DNA from: Phascolarctobacterium sp.
GTDB lineage: Bacteria > Bacillota > Negativicutes > Acidaminococcales > Acidaminococcaceae
Assembly (NCBI GenBank): GCA_003150755.1
Contig: QAMT01000004.1
Span: 186,001 to 250,000 of the forward strand
Direction of reading: 5' to 3'
Length of the DNA stretch: 64,000 nucleotides
The translations under genes were made by a program, and so were the position numbers. The stretch's first letter is position 1; every line of letters begins with the position of its first letter. A model generated the notes under the pieces. The model searched no databases, had not been told where the DNA came from, and saw only the letters and a program-made list of their open reading frames with translations. Positions 21,601-27,049 of this stretch are shown piece after piece.

Positions 21601-23437
21601 TAAATATTACTGTCCGCTAATGCGCGACTTTAGCGATACGGCAGCAGCAGATAATTTTATAAATGGACTGAGCAACGGCGGGCGCGGCATAGGCAACGTA
21701 AGCAATCCGCTGAAAAGAATAAGCATTGAAGGCAGCAGCCGCAACGTACTTAATCCGCTGGAAAGCACGATTAAAGCCGTGGCGGTTATGTGCAACCGCG
21801 CTGAACGTAACAAAGTAGGGCAGCTTGCAGTAGAAATGGCAGAAAAAGGCGGCCTTGACGCTGTAATACAAAAGACGGAAGGAACGACAGCCGACCCGAA
21901 TAACTGCGTATTTACTGTTATGTACAACGGCAAAAAGCAGGCATACAAAACAACGCAGGAATTATACAGCCCTATTGCCGGTTACAATTTACCGGCAGCA
22001 GGCTTTGTACTGGGGATAGCGCGTAACGCAGCAAGACTTTTGCGCGCAGGCGCAACGACTTCTCCGTCATTCATAATCCGCAACCTTATCCGCGATACCA
22101 TTTTTGCGGGCGTATCCTCTAAAAACGGATTCGTTCCGATTGTTGATACAATCCGTGGCGCTTATGCTTTGGCGCGTGACCCGCGCCTGCGTGCAGACTT
22201 CAAAACGGCAGGCGTTACGCAGTTCAATTTTTACAGCAGCAGCGAACAGATTGTAAAAAGCCTTGACGAAATGGCAGGCGGCAAGCCGTTCAGCGAATAC
22301 GGCGCGGCTGATATATGGCGCGCGATTATGAAATATCCGGCATTCGCCAGCGAGTTTATCGAAAGCAGCAGCCGTATGGGCGAATTCATAAAAGCCCGCA
22401 AAAAAGGCGCAAGCCTTGAAGAAGCCGCGCAGGCGGCGCGTGAGTTGACATTAGACTTTAGCCGCAGCGGCGTACAGGGCGAAAAGGTTAATCAGATTGT
22501 ACCGTTCTTTAATGCTGTTATACAGGGCAGCGACAAAATGGTCCGCTTGCTGAAACAAGACCCGGTGGGCACAAGCACAAAACTTGCTATGTATATAATC
22601 CTGCCGTCACTGGCCTTGTGGGCGCTGAACCACGACGAGGACTGGTACAGAGAATTAAACCCGGAAATCAAAGCAACGTGCTGGTGCTTGCCGGGCGGAA
22701 TCAGAATACCGAAACCGCAGGAAGCCGGTATTCTTTTTGGCAGCGGCATTGAAGCAGCACTTGACCAGGCACTTAACGACGACCCGGCAGCAATCAAAAA
22801 CTGGGCAAAGGTTTTTGGCGGCAATATCGCGCCGAACGTTATGCCGACAATATTCTTGCCTATCATTGAATGGCAGGCAAATTACAGCTTTTTCCGAGGG
22901 CATAGCATAACCCCGCAGCGTCTACAAAATCTGCCGGACGAATTGCAATACACACCCAACACTTCGGCGGCGGCGCGTACTATCGGCGGCGTGGCCGGAC
23001 TATCGCCGGTAAAAATTGATAACACTATCAGAGGTTACACCGGCACAATGGGTATGCTTTTGGTACAGCAGTTTGACTGGCTTGCTGACGATAAGCAAAA
23101 TATGCCATATAAGAAAATTTCTGAAATGCCGTTCCTGCGTGACTTTACCGTTAACCAAAATATTCAGAATCGCAGCCTTGACGACTTTTACGAAATGCTG
23201 CACAAGGCCAATGAGCAGCACGCCGGTTATGGCAAAAAAGGAAAACCGACGGCGGCTGTTAAAGGAGTGCGTGCAGCCGGTAAACTTATCAGCGAAGCGC
23301 AAAAGGATATTAGAGAAATAACGGTTAACCCGCGCATGTCACCGGAAGCGAAGCGCGCAAGAATCGACAGGAAGAAAGAGTATATCAAGAATGTTGCCAG
23401 AAAGGCTAACGCCCGCTTTGGCAGACAATTTGAATAA
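12626..23437 (+). CDS. Giant polyvalent virion protein (3,603 aa): transglycosylase, PBECR nuclease-like, SF2 helicase, methyltransferase, zincin, LPD38-like
   Basis: This is one uninterrupted frame of 10.8 kb. Recognisable parts in order: small-residue hydrophobic segment (about 130-165); lytic transglycosylase-like domain (about 340-435, AGQESGGNY with the likely catalytic Glu near 352); a PBECR-type RNase-like domain (about 945-1055, GGYGISHILQKH); SF2 helicase (about 1600-2170) with GTGTGKT near 1628, DEAH at 1715, LSATPF near 1830 and a QIEGRIYRQGS arginine-finger motif near 2130; DNA methyltransferase-like domain (about 2250-2420, EPSAGHG and NPPF near 2335); HEVMH zinc-metallopeptidase motif at 2569; and a C-terminal segment resembling large polyvalent protein domain LPD38 (about 2960-3360). 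Polyvalent proteins are thought to be injected with DNA and counter host defences. Two smaller genes appear to lie inside it in another frame. Confidence 0.9.
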   Translation: MANAFAGFNIKNNTTQRTGTQNAFSGFGAEETPYQQAVRRYNLQNDAGNEDDPGFFSGVTSGIAGVLGGQARFGEVNSPFGGETLGKAADYFEGIARDNARTKFTDGPELSLDYLQDPQGLRYDVGNTVGSGLALGAETAAAAAAVANSPLAAGAAAVGRALPWAAKLWNSPLGKVVVGNVAQTPLEAVSEGGNLVPELREAGYSEDEIQEIANRAAALNIGGLGLSNLIQSYGASRVLGLLRNTPGRMSVGEIAKRGALGAAGGGATNYFEEGMQSAIGDLAMGRPVDWQEAETSARTGGVTGAVLGGLGGTGGAYMQSRRAANQQEQQEGQEQPERDEKQAFIDAIAGQESGGNYNAVNERTGASGKYQIMPGNWPSWAEEAGLGRDAEMTPENQEIVARFKLGQYYDKYGARGAAIAWYGGEGALNYSDEALNRKQGNGNEPSINEYADSVMARMGRGDSSLRSYYADDAESSNAELPDVGVPMPEATAATPARGFRVEDIAAAEAEDYNTATQPKEPAYSRAEARSAADDYNSLIDEALDASEAAWQAPTQQTRARRLYNGLRLGTTGTSYNPAIAMQTPALDRARRQELNRRADELALENQRVAQEMAGRRRRFMGESTPSFHELMQRTKARREQETANDVLNNRRLENLTQRAMTGDHSARRTFSGLRPEVQRVLLNRHIDRLQVQNDEAQAEAARKMLREAEERQAEKDRVQRAQERAETAQAAEEYFRSSDEAPIDAVRREIRATREGIEQTLEPILDQLREGMGNGVALISGREGGRRTRMSQNAKWYQDFYAAHKRKPTKRELLDIAREVYTGRNSYGLPGWEVTQENESYFKENEASLNELDSYLEIYDELERKFLREPNGGIRNGENTVSEEYNNQNPEPQESQQAGESSEESQSAETENEVNKKTVSVEENISNGKKALQRVIDTHKDVENAMYRDDVGDIAFVWGTPGRGNNFKGGYGISHILQKHENSGAEIVNDIPEIIAKGEIAKKQEAPLGDRVTIAHGKKSVVLSLYKDGDRKTWLVTAWNNEQYEKRTAPNATGAVYDADDATASATTRSRRAGEEAVPVSSNVTQENEKVKTDNEQTSGNGAGAETQSKEAAVSDTVKEFADTFGLNVNKLNALVNSNRNESNINEWGNFDDLKADLDKNKAKQYFDAIEGTDVPMRRVNMLADDLMRRFIINKGKNFQKAPTANKANTPDGGRTQAEQQQDNETKQTPAQEEKTPQKADKSVDTAQRKVVNGDREGIPEIFSASEESWITDEGTRTQYNLRHPDGEYFARRMPDGMWEKYGIEKQIPLTQLSFKTAEGRRQFANDWVDGKVEDAKRSVEKAKEEERERREQEEARQQMLADMPEATFNLNEEQNGIEIKFASKPPEEVRRGLKNARYRWSTRNQLWYAKQTPEAMAFAESIGYVPENVVQSKQEAGDTTTQSEGGNSDVIHNAESNSQENNTNRTGDQNGRTSTESRPDSGDGQRSGEAGSEGRRDSSNNDVPDSRTVAGRTVDVSRSESELSGTDERDTGSAGLSGSVVDSYTGKPNANGTTTGKSIKAIADGRANEATQTVKQATSENEKQKAEKLQKVAADLPFLTQGQKEDVVFAETRLIDNNATGVMFTNGTGTGKTFSGLGIAKEMELKGKDNILVISPSAAVNKQWVEAADKFFDIKLTPLESTADAGTGAVITTYANAQANDALVGRNWDLIIADEAHNLMNNEQGNPTEALNRLRAMTYHNRGFEKRADILVATPEEKAAREEYRRLDKETDAYEKQHANIPAELSKRLEDARQKYMKLHQENAGARQEAIKKWEEIPKEDKPKTVFLSATPFAYDKDVDYAEGYLFEYSGDKKSGGYNVANAQQEFMMQHFGYRMRYNKLTRPDAQVDNRVMEVNFHEWLKKTGALSGRELEIDKDYNRGFILVNQGIGKKIDEGFDWLFKNRNRYSHLYDILNKQFGSRQRNYLIESIKARESIPIIKQYLKQGKKVALFHDAKKLRDLQHPFKLNVSNIKGSNAFEERSIAESEYQQFKKERPDLVNLNLNGLQSPIAIIEKAFGEDVMLFNGDVPKTRRNEYVRLFNDDNSGKNLIMVQSDAGNAGISLHDTTGKYQRVLINIGIPKRPSYAIQIEGRIYRQGSMSNAIIRYLSTGTNIEKYLFATTIAGRASTAENLAMGSKARGLRDSFINAFTETFDGTWEQRKPGAPGEDVGGKEADRGVLEDMSDFERAKALYYATQKKNSRNKGKEGIDYFATPEPVGYKMVEWAGLKDGDKVLEPSAGHGAISRFFSPNTENVIIEPSSELAPIAAMNTDNARLIEGMFEGYNTINKFDAVVMNPPFGTGGKTAMEHLEKAFKHLRHDGRVIAIVPNGPSMEKRLAKWFESDDSKEAYLRGEIILPGSAFERAGTKVGTKILIIDKHFGKRLENVSFKRLDFSRMESTEELFDAIENIDMPARFNERAVRYSAEDTAAETRSYEDLFAELQAALPNADFKFNDSGEIIAEMPNKACFKINIADRLIVNDAEVARARTEHALTSSNLNIAGSWQTIDTDYIDGVLSLSRTGKSGTADHEVMHAAMDLALTDKERSALLKHADKEAKASSKNIDEVIADGYVEWKAARARRSGTLFGKLYNKMQDMLHSLKKLLTGIDDAHSVMRRVASGEVWQQQRQNRTSSSARYSAEENTTPEQKAAQAFTNTERKTTWQSVKDWVQDKRKNLYVEWVDKNDSLHGLDEAIEMTTGIKTEGDKSVYNRAQTLPATAAGLANALIEGDANSVRAVNERLKNKKLPHNVTLQMVLHFVDRNKMDKAHPQYLKRGGFKNWIDAFGTYLGCARLNEMLLLHDAEYTQRVKEWEQRKAARERWEANGAIGVPPQEAIHQEWENFQKALNRAYRKWSDNGKTGPDPREKMRADWLVTHKTLEEPLKTVGKKPEYKPYLLPKGLTQADIESVIKNAPPEFKKAASMYYQFNDNMLTVMEDAGLISGETHKLLNTKYKYYCPLMRDFSDTAAADNFINGLSNGGRGIGNVSNPLKRISIEGSSRNVLNPLESTIKAVAVMCNRAERNKVGQLAVEMAEKGGLDAVIQKTEGTTADPNNCVFTVMYNGKKQAYKTTQELYSPIAGYNLPAAGFVLGIARNAARLLRAGATTSPSFIIRNLIRDTIFAGVSSKNGFVPIVDTIRGAYALARDPRLRADFKTAGVTQFNFYSSSEQIVKSLDEMAGGKPFSEYGAADIWRAIMKYPAFASEFIESSSRMGEFIKARKKGASLEEAAQAARELTLDFSRSGVQGEKVNQIVPFFNAVIQGSDKMVRLLKQDPVGTSTKLAMYIILPSLALWALNHDEDWYRELNPEIKATCWCLPGGIRIPKPQEAGILFGSGIEAALDQALNDDPAAIKNWAKVFGGNIAPNVMPTIFLPIIEWQANYSFFRGHSITPQRLQNLPDELQYTPNTSAAARTIGGVAGLSPVKIDNTIRGYTGTMGMLLVQQFDWLADDKQNMPYKKISEMPFLRDFTVNQNIQNRSLDDFYEMLHKANEQHAGYGKKGKPTAAVKGVRAAGKLISEAQKDIREITVNPRMSPEAKRARIDRKKEYIKNVARKANARFGRQFE
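15252..15368 (+). CDS. Possible nested gene: 38-residue highly basic peptide
   Basis: Inside the giant gene, in the +1 frame, an ATG at 15252 follows GGAGG (15239-15243) at 8 bases. It encodes a Lys/Arg/Ala/Pro-rich peptide (MARTRSVRNITIKTPNLKKA then more KK and KAR repeats), resembling histone-tail-like or DNA-condensing peptides. In the giant frame the same bases encode a disordered Glu/Gln/Ser/Asn linker (residues about 876-915). A basic peptide is partly an expected shadow of an acidic linker, so the ribosome site is the main evidence. Confidence 0.4.
   Translation: MARTRSVRNITIKTPNLKKASKPGKAAKKARAPKLKTR
16974..17351 (+). CDS. Probable nested gene: 125-residue helical protein
   Basis: Inside the giant gene, in the +1 frame, an ATG at 16974 follows a near-perfect AAGGAGG (16959-16965) with an 8-base spacer. 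The product has a normal, helix-rich composition with a Leu/Ala/Glu pattern (KAILKKI, EAERLEAKGEEIAVIMTYL, QQLESLLKLLQTDELMKPLK). The giant frame over the same bases (residues about 1450-1576) is low-complexity Ser/Thr/Asn/Asp/Gly, as expected of an overprinted linker. This suggests the small gene is older and the giant frame runs across it just before the helicase domain. No family was recognised. Confidence 0.6.
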   Translation: MLFTMPKAILKKITQTEPATKMGELLLKADPTAEMDKEAERLEAKGEEIAVIMTYLTVGPLLAERLMLAEARANYPELTNVIPEVLDYREALLIATQENPMLTEQQLESLLKLLQTDELMKPLKR

Positions 23438-23448
23438 TCACAAACGAT

Positions 23449-23482
23449 AAAAGAGGCTTTTAATAAGCCTCTTTTATTTATA
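23449..23482 (+). terminator. Rho-independent terminator after the giant gene
   Basis: AAAAGAGGCTT (23449-23459) pairs with AAGCCTCTTTT (23465-23475) around a 5-base loop, with T-rich sequence after it. It ends the structural operon before the lysis cassette. Confidence 0.85.
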
Positions 23483-23535
23483 AACAAAAAGCAGGGGCAA
23501 CGCAGGGGAAATATAACAATAAAGGCGGTGCCAAA

Positions 23536-23877
23536 TTGGAATATGAAATTATGACAGCACTCTTTAGTGCTGCGACCTTTTGCTGCGTATGGCTTTTTAG
23601 CAAGCCGCAGAACGTAAAGATTGAAGCCATTAAAGAGAAAATCGAAGCAGATAACGAAGCGTCGCACGCGGCACTCGACCGTAACAGTGAAGCGATTGAA
23701 AAATTGACGCTGGAATTGCAGGAGAGCCGCGAGGATAGAATAAAATTCGCGCAGCAGATAAAAACGCTGTTTGGATTTTATAAAGACCTTAAAGCTGATG
23801 TGGATAAACTGCAACAGAATATGATAGAATGCCGTACCGGTAGTAACAGAGGAGATAGCACATGCTTGAGAAAATAA
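23536..23877 (+). CDS. Membrane-anchored coiled-coil protein of the lysis cassette
   Basis: This 113-residue protein starts with TTG at 23536 after AAAGGCGGTG (23521-23530). It has one N-terminal membrane segment (ALFSAATFCCVWLF, about 8-22) and then a long charged heptad-rich coiled coil (about 28-100). It precedes the holin and overlaps its start by 16 bases, so it may be a lysis accessory or holin-like protein. No family name is certain. Confidence 0.6.
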   Translation: MEYEIMTALFSAATFCCVWLFSKPQNVKIEAIKEKIEADNEASHAALDRNSEAIEKLTLELQESREDRIKFAQQIKTLFGFYKDLKADVDKLQQNMIECRTGSNRGDSTCLRK

Positions 23878-24185
23878 AAGAGCTTTTATCAAAGACGGTA
23901 CAAAAAATACCGGCGAGCATCGGCACAAAAGCCATTGTGTATTATGCTCTTGTGCTTGCAGTAGAAATCCTGCTTTTTAACATTGCTTTTTGCTATAACT
24001 GGTACGCCAGCGGCAAAGCAGAAATAACTACACTAATACAGTTTTTAACTGTTTTAGTTGGCGCACAATTCACGAGCGCTATTTTGCTGATAGGCAAAGG
24101 GTTTGTGGACAACGACGGAAACGGCGTGCCGGACGTGCTGGAAGATAGCGAAAGCAAAACAAAGGAAGAAGGAAACGGCGAATGA
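23862..24185 (+). CDS. Holin
   Basis: This 107-residue protein has two strong membrane segments (about 22-47 and 58-80) and a charged, acidic C-terminal tail containing DNDGNGVPDVLED, a pattern seen in many Firmicute phage holins. It should form the membrane lesion that lets the endolysin reach the cell wall. It overlaps the amidase start by ATGA, which fits the usual holin-endolysin pair. An AGGAG-type site lies in the end of the preceding gene. Confidence 0.75.
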   Translation: MLEKIKELLSKTVQKIPASIGTKAIVYYALVLAVEILLFNIAFCYNWYASGKAEITTLIQFLTVLVGAQFTSAILLIGKGFVDNDGNGVPDVLEDSESKTKEEGNGE

Positions 24186-24718
24186 GAAAAGTTACTCTTA
24201 ATGTAATTAGAGAAATGGCCCACGAGGCTAAAGGCTGCATTGATAAAATCTATCTGCACTGGACGGCGGGCAATTATGGTAATTACTCTGATGAATACCA
24301 TATCAATATCGACAGCGACGGCAGCATTATTGCAAGCGGCCGCGACCTCACAGAATTAAAATCCCACACATGGCACAGGAACAGCAATGCCGTAGGCGTT
24401 GCCATGTGTTGCTGCGCCGGCGCGATTGCATATTCTGCTGACAATATCGACTTCGGAAGCCAGCCGCCGACAGAAAAACAAATTGACGCTATGGCTAAAG
24501 TAGTTGCCGTGTTGTGCGAAGAACTGGGGTTGCAAATTAACAGCGACAATGTTATGACGCACTGCGAAGCGGCGGAACTTGACGGATATGGGCCGTCTAC
24601 CACTTGTGAACGCTGGGACTTGTGGAGCCTGCCGGATATTCCCGGCGACGGAGTTTTAAAACCTGGCGGCGACGTTATCCGCGGCAAAGCTATATGGTGG
24701 GAAAGCAACGGCCTTTAA
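24182..24718 (+). CDS. Endolysin: N-acetylmuramoyl-L-alanine amidase (Amidase_2/PGRP fold)
   Basis: This 178-residue enzyme should cut the bond between muramic acid and the stem peptide at lysis. It matches the Amidase_2 fold: YLHWTAG near residue 26 gives the first zinc His, a WHRNSNAVGVAMCC segment lies near 64-78, and MTHCEAAE near residue 126 gives the second His, followed by CERWDLW, where the third ligand and catalytic residues are expected. It has no separate wall-binding domain, which is common in phages of diderm hosts with a thin wall. It is coupled to the holin. Confidence 0.88.
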   Translation: MRKVTLNVIREMAHEAKGCIDKIYLHWTAGNYGNYSDEYHINIDSDGSIIASGRDLTELKSHTWHRNSNAVGVAMCCCAGAIAYSADNIDFGSQPPTEKQIDAMAKVVAVLCEELGLQINSDNVMTHCEAAELDGYGPSTTCERWDLWSLPDIPGDGVLKPGGDVIRGKAIWWESNGL

Positions 24719-24794
24719 CTGTTTCCGTTTTGGAAAGTGTTGAAAATTTTTGCGGGAATCCGCATTTTATTTCAGTGAAAGGAGGTGAAATATA

Positions 24795-24875
24795 ATGGAT
24801 AAAACAAAACTTGCTATTTGTGCCGGTATTGTAATTGCAATTATCGTCGGCTGCATTGCAGGCGGCGTGTTTTAA
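24795..24875 (+). CDS. 26-residue hydrophobic membrane peptide
   Basis: An ATG at 24795 follows a perfect AAAGGAGGTG site (about 24779-24788). The peptide, MDKTKLAICAGIVIAIIVGC plus six residues, is a short charged head followed by one membrane helix. It is followed at its stop codon by a hairpin. It could be a lysis or superinfection peptide, or the toxin of a type I toxin-antitoxin pair. Its family is unknown; the ribosome site is the main support. Confidence 0.6.
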   Translation: MDKTKLAICAGIVIAIIVGCIAGGVF

Positions 24876-24986
24876 CTTGCAAGCAAAACTTGCGAGTTGA
24901 AAACCGTCTTTAGATTTAACGCATACGCTTGTTTTGAAACGCAGTGAATATAAAGTGCTGCACGCGAAGTAAAAACGGCGTATGCG
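24874..24986 (+). other. Structured non-coding segment with two hairpins
   Basis: The gap 24876-25160 holds no gene that I can support. It contains a hairpin with arms AACTTGCAAG (24874-24883) and CTTGCGAGTT (24889-24898, one mismatch) and a longer stem CGCATACGC (24920-24928) with GCGTATGCG (24978-24986). This may be a folded untranslated region or a small RNA. Its function is not visible. Confidence 0.4.
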
Positions 24987-25062
24987 CTAAATATGACGGT
25001 ATTAGCGGCATTTTAGTATTTTGCTTAATATTTAAGAAAATAATATCTTTAAAAAGAAATAC

Positions 25063-25107
25063 TTGACGTCACGAAAATGATGTTATAAAAACGCCGAGTT
25101 TTATAAC
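25063..25107 (+). promoter_or_regulatory. Possible promoter with overlapping operator palindrome
   Basis: TTGACG (25063-25068) and TATAAA (25084-25089) could be -35 and -10 boxes, though the 15-base spacer is short. The -10 lies in a perfect inverted repeat GTTATAAAA-N8-TTTTATAAC (25082-25107). A further half-site ATTATAAAAACAC follows near 25122. A repressor or activator site is plausible. Confidence 0.45.
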
Positions 25108-25160
25108 GCAATAAAATTGGCATTATAAAAACACTGGATTATATAAAAGGAGAGATAGCC

Positions 25161-25412
25161 ATGCAGGAAAAAGCTAAACAAATTATTGCTGATTATTTTA
25201 ACAGCCACGTCGATAAAACAGACGGCGTGCTAATTGGCGTTGATGATGTATATGTTGTATGGTTCTGCAAAACGCTGCAAAACTGGAAAGCACTTTTAAG
25301 CACGACCGTTCCCGACGGCGTTTATTATGAAGTAACCCACAACGGCGACAAAAACGAAACCTATGTTGACGTTTATAAAAAATGGGAAAACCTCTGCGTG
25401 AAAGGAGAATAA
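25161..25412 (+). CDS. DUF6275-like small phage protein
   Basis: This 83-residue protein starts after AAAGGAGAGA (25146-25155). Its pattern (AKQIIADYFNSHVDKTDG, VYVVWFCKTLQNWKALLSTT, and a final YVDVYKKWEN) resembles DUF6275, a small family found in Firmicute prophages, of unknown function. It may be expressed from the promoter-operator just upstream rather than with the lysis genes. Confidence 0.65.
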   Translation: MQEKAKQIIADYFNSHVDKTDGVLIGVDDVYVVWFCKTLQNWKALLSTTVPDGVYYEVTHNGDKNETYVDVYKKWENLCVKGE

Positions 25413-25435
25413 AAAAGGAAAGGACACACGATATC

Positions 25436-25675
25436 ATGATATCAGAAAGACAATATCGCAGGGAGCTACAAAAACAATTAAAACGCATACAAGACGAAGT
25501 GCTGCCAAAAGACTATTACTGCGACAGGGGACTGCGTAATTTTGAGTGCGACAAGTTTATTGTTGATGATATATTGTTTAAAATCAAAAGCATAAAACGA
25601 GAACTCATTCTTTACAAAGCGCTGACCGCGCTTTCGCTTTTGGGGAACGTGCTGTATTTTTGTGTTTTGCTTTAA
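25436..25675 (+). CDS. Small phage protein with C-terminal membrane segment
   Basis: This 79-residue protein has a basic, charged N-terminal two-thirds and a C-terminal membrane helix (ALTALSLLGNVLYFCVLL). The ATG at 25436 is preferred because AGGAAAGGA lies about 11 bases upstream; the earlier ATG at 25382 is inside the previous gene. The start codon lies at the centre of a 14-base palindrome, GATATCATGATATC (25430-25443). It precedes the spanin-like frames, so a lysis-related function is possible. No family was recognised. Confidence 0.55.
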   Translation: MISERQYRRELQKQLKRIQDEVLPKDYYCDRGLRNFECDKFIVDDILFKIKSIKRELILYKALTALSLLGNVLYFCVLL

Positions 25676-25686
25676 ATGAGGTAAAA

Positions 25687-26118
25687 ATGGAAGATAAAAA
25701 AACTGTTACGTTGCAAGAGGTAGAAACAGAAGATGAAAAAAACTCTCAATTTAGAAGTAGGATTTATATTGCTTTGCTTGTTGTATGCGTTCTTTGCGTC
25801 GCCTGCGCATTGTGGAGCGGCGGAAACAACGAAACAGGAGATAGTAATATCAGCGCAGGAATTAGCGACGTTAGAGGCGGAATTGCAGACAGCACAGACA
25901 GCAATACAAAGCTGCAAGAACAACTCGGCGGAATTAAACAAACAACTGGCAGCGTCGCTGACAGCGTTGAGCGAAGCGAAGCAGCAGTTAAAAACGCTGC
26001 AAGCGCAGCTACAAGCGCAGGAAACGACCTTGACACAGCAGAGCGAGCAATTAAAAATTGCCAACAAATCATTGCAGGAATTAAGCAACGCAATGCAATC
26101 AAGGGAACGAACCCTTGA
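25687..26118 (+). CDS. Spanin-like protein, outer frame (single N-terminal membrane helix)
   Basis: This 143-residue protein starts at ATG 25687 after GAGGT, 11 bases after the preceding stop. It has one N-terminal membrane helix (IYIALLVVCVLCVACALW, about 26-43) and then a Gly/Ser/Asn/Ala-rich segment leading to a coiled coil (about 100-135). This resembles an inner-membrane spanin (Rz type). A second good frame overlaps 386 bases of it. Phages of diderm hosts need a spanin step to fuse or break the outer membrane, so this pair fits the host type. Which frame carries the main function cannot be decided from sequence alone. Confidence 0.55.
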   Translation: MEDKKTVTLQEVETEDEKNSQFRSRIYIALLVVCVLCVACALWSGGNNETGDSNISAGISDVRGGIADSTDSNTKLQEQLGGIKQTTGSVADSVERSEAAVKNAASAATSAGNDLDTAERAIKNCQQIIAGIKQRNAIKGTNP

Positions 26119-26179
26119 ACGACAGCGGAATATTGCTTATATTGTTGCAGCGGGCTTGTTATATGCTGCCGTAAAATGA
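25733..26179 (+). CDS. Spanin-like protein, overlapping frame (signal, coiled coil, C-terminal helix)
   Basis: This 148-residue protein lies mostly inside the 25687 gene in a different frame. It has an N-terminal signal or lipoprotein-like segment (VGFILLCLLYAFFASPAHC, where Cys could be lipidated although His before it is not standard), a long heptad-rich coiled coil (about 38-130) and a C-terminal membrane helix (IAYIVAAGLLYAAV). That order, exported N-terminus and C-terminal anchor, is that of a unimolecular spanin such as T1 gp11. An AGAGG site lies 11 bases upstream. Confidence 0.6.
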   Translation: MKKTLNLEVGFILLCLLYAFFASPAHCGAAETTKQEIVISAQELATLEAELQTAQTAIQSCKNNSAELNKQLAASLTALSEAKQQLKTLQAQLQAQETTLTQQSEQLKIANKSLQELSNAMQSRERTLERQRNIAYIVAAGLLYAAVK

Positions 26180-26185
26180 TATAAT
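26156..26185 (+). promoter_or_regulatory. Promoter before the 26216 gene
   Basis: TTGTTA (26156-26161) and TATAAT (26180-26185) are separated by 18 bases. The promoter overlaps the end of the spanin-like gene and would transcribe the small genes that follow. Confidence 0.6.
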
Positions 26186-26215
26186 TTAAGTATCTTAATT
26201 TGTGGAGTGTATAAT

Positions 26216-26500
26216 ATGAGCGAAGATAAAAACAATGACGCGATTGTCACTATGTGTCTGACTGGTTACCGCGACACTATTAAAAAACTTACTTATGCTT
26301 TGATTGCCCTTGCAATATGCTGGTTGTGTACTGTGGGGGGGTTCTTGTACTACTTGGCAGGATATGAAGTGCAAGTCGAAAATTATGGTGGGTTTGAAAA
26401 TAGCAAGGTAAACACAAGTACCGGTCAGTTCAATGAAAAAGTTGATAATTTTACAGTGAACAACAATGGAGTTGATGTAAATGGTGAAAATAAAAAGTGA
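26216..26500 (+). CDS. Small single-pass membrane protein
   Basis: This 94-residue protein starts at ATG 26216 after GGAG (26204-26207). A membrane segment (LTYALIALAICWLCTVGGFLYYL, about 23-45) separates a short cytoplasmic head from a polar, Asn-rich exported tail. No family was recognised. It has its own promoter and could be a moron gene affecting the host envelope or superinfection, but this is speculation. Confidence 0.55.
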   Translation: MSEDKNNDAIVTMCLTGYRDTIKKLTYALIALAICWLCTVGGFLYYLAGYEVQVENYGGFENSKVNTSTGQFNEKVDNFTVNNNGVDVNGENKK

Positions 26501-26660
26501 TGGAGCATATACCGTTGTGCGCAAAGTGCGCAAAGGCGGCGGAGCGCGTGGAACAATGCACAAGGACAATCTTGATGAAGCATTGACGCGCGGAAGCGGC
26601 AATGTAATTTTGATGAATCAGACAACCGGCATTGCCAGCAAAAATTCAAAACAAAAATAA
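26481..26660 (+). CDS. Small basic phage protein (59 aa)
   Basis: A frame beginning at ATG 26481 overlaps the end of the preceding gene and ends 10 bases before the next start. It encodes a Lys/Arg-rich, beta-like protein (MVKIKSDGAYTVVRKVRKGG at the start). GGAG at 26468-26471 is suitably spaced. Compact packing with both neighbours supports it as a real gene. Function is unknown. Confidence 0.6.
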   Translation: MVKIKSDGAYTVVRKVRKGGGARGTMHKDNLDEALTRGSGNVILMNQTTGIASKNSKQK

Positions 26661-26670
26661 AGGTGAAGCT

Positions 26671-26913
26671 ATGAACACCAACAACAAAAGCGCCCGCGAC
26701 TGGCTTGTCCAGTCGTCTAGGCGCTCTTTTTATTCAGTCCTTGAGGAAGCAAAGATAACGCCGCGCCAAATGCAAATAGCGGAAATGCGATTCGTGCAGG
26801 GGCTTATGAATTATCAGATTGCTATGCAGCTAAACATATCTACAAAAACAGTAGAGAAAGAGATTGCAACGGCATATAAAGCGGTAAATAGAATATTAGA
26901 CCAAATGTTATAA
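26671..26913 (+). CDS. Helix-turn-helix protein (sigma-region-4/LuxR-like)
   Basis: This 80-residue protein starts at ATG 26671 after AGGTGA (26661-26666). The C-terminal half has a helix-turn-helix of the sigma-70 region 4 or LuxR type (ITPRQMQIAEMRFVQGLMNY, then QIAMQLNISTKTVEKEIATA). It probably regulates transcription of phage genes. A terminator follows directly. The target is unknown; the late-gene position would suit an activator. Confidence 0.7.
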   Translation: MNTNNKSARDWLVQSSRRSFYSVLEEAKITPRQMQIAEMRFVQGLMNYQIAMQLNISTKTVEKEIATAYKAVNRILDQML

Positions 26914-26922
26914 CATAGATTT

Positions 26923-26956
26923 AAGGCTGTCAGAAAATGGCAGCCTTATTTTTTAT
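26923..26956 (+). terminator. Rho-independent terminator
   Basis: AAGGCTG (26923-26929) pairs with CAGCCTT (26941-26947), followed by ATTTTTTAT. It ends the transcript that begins at 26156. Confidence 0.8.
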
Positions 26957-27049
26957 GCCCTTTTTAGGGTTTTCGCACGGAAATTACACCGTTTATCAAG
27001 AGTTTATCAGCAAGAATTTATTGCAAACTATAAGTAAGAGGTGAGAACA

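Noticed and set aside
25430..25443. Perfect palindrome GATATCATGATATC over the start codon of the 25436 gene
   Set aside because: It is short and single, with no second copy or promoter context seen, so an operator claim is not supported.
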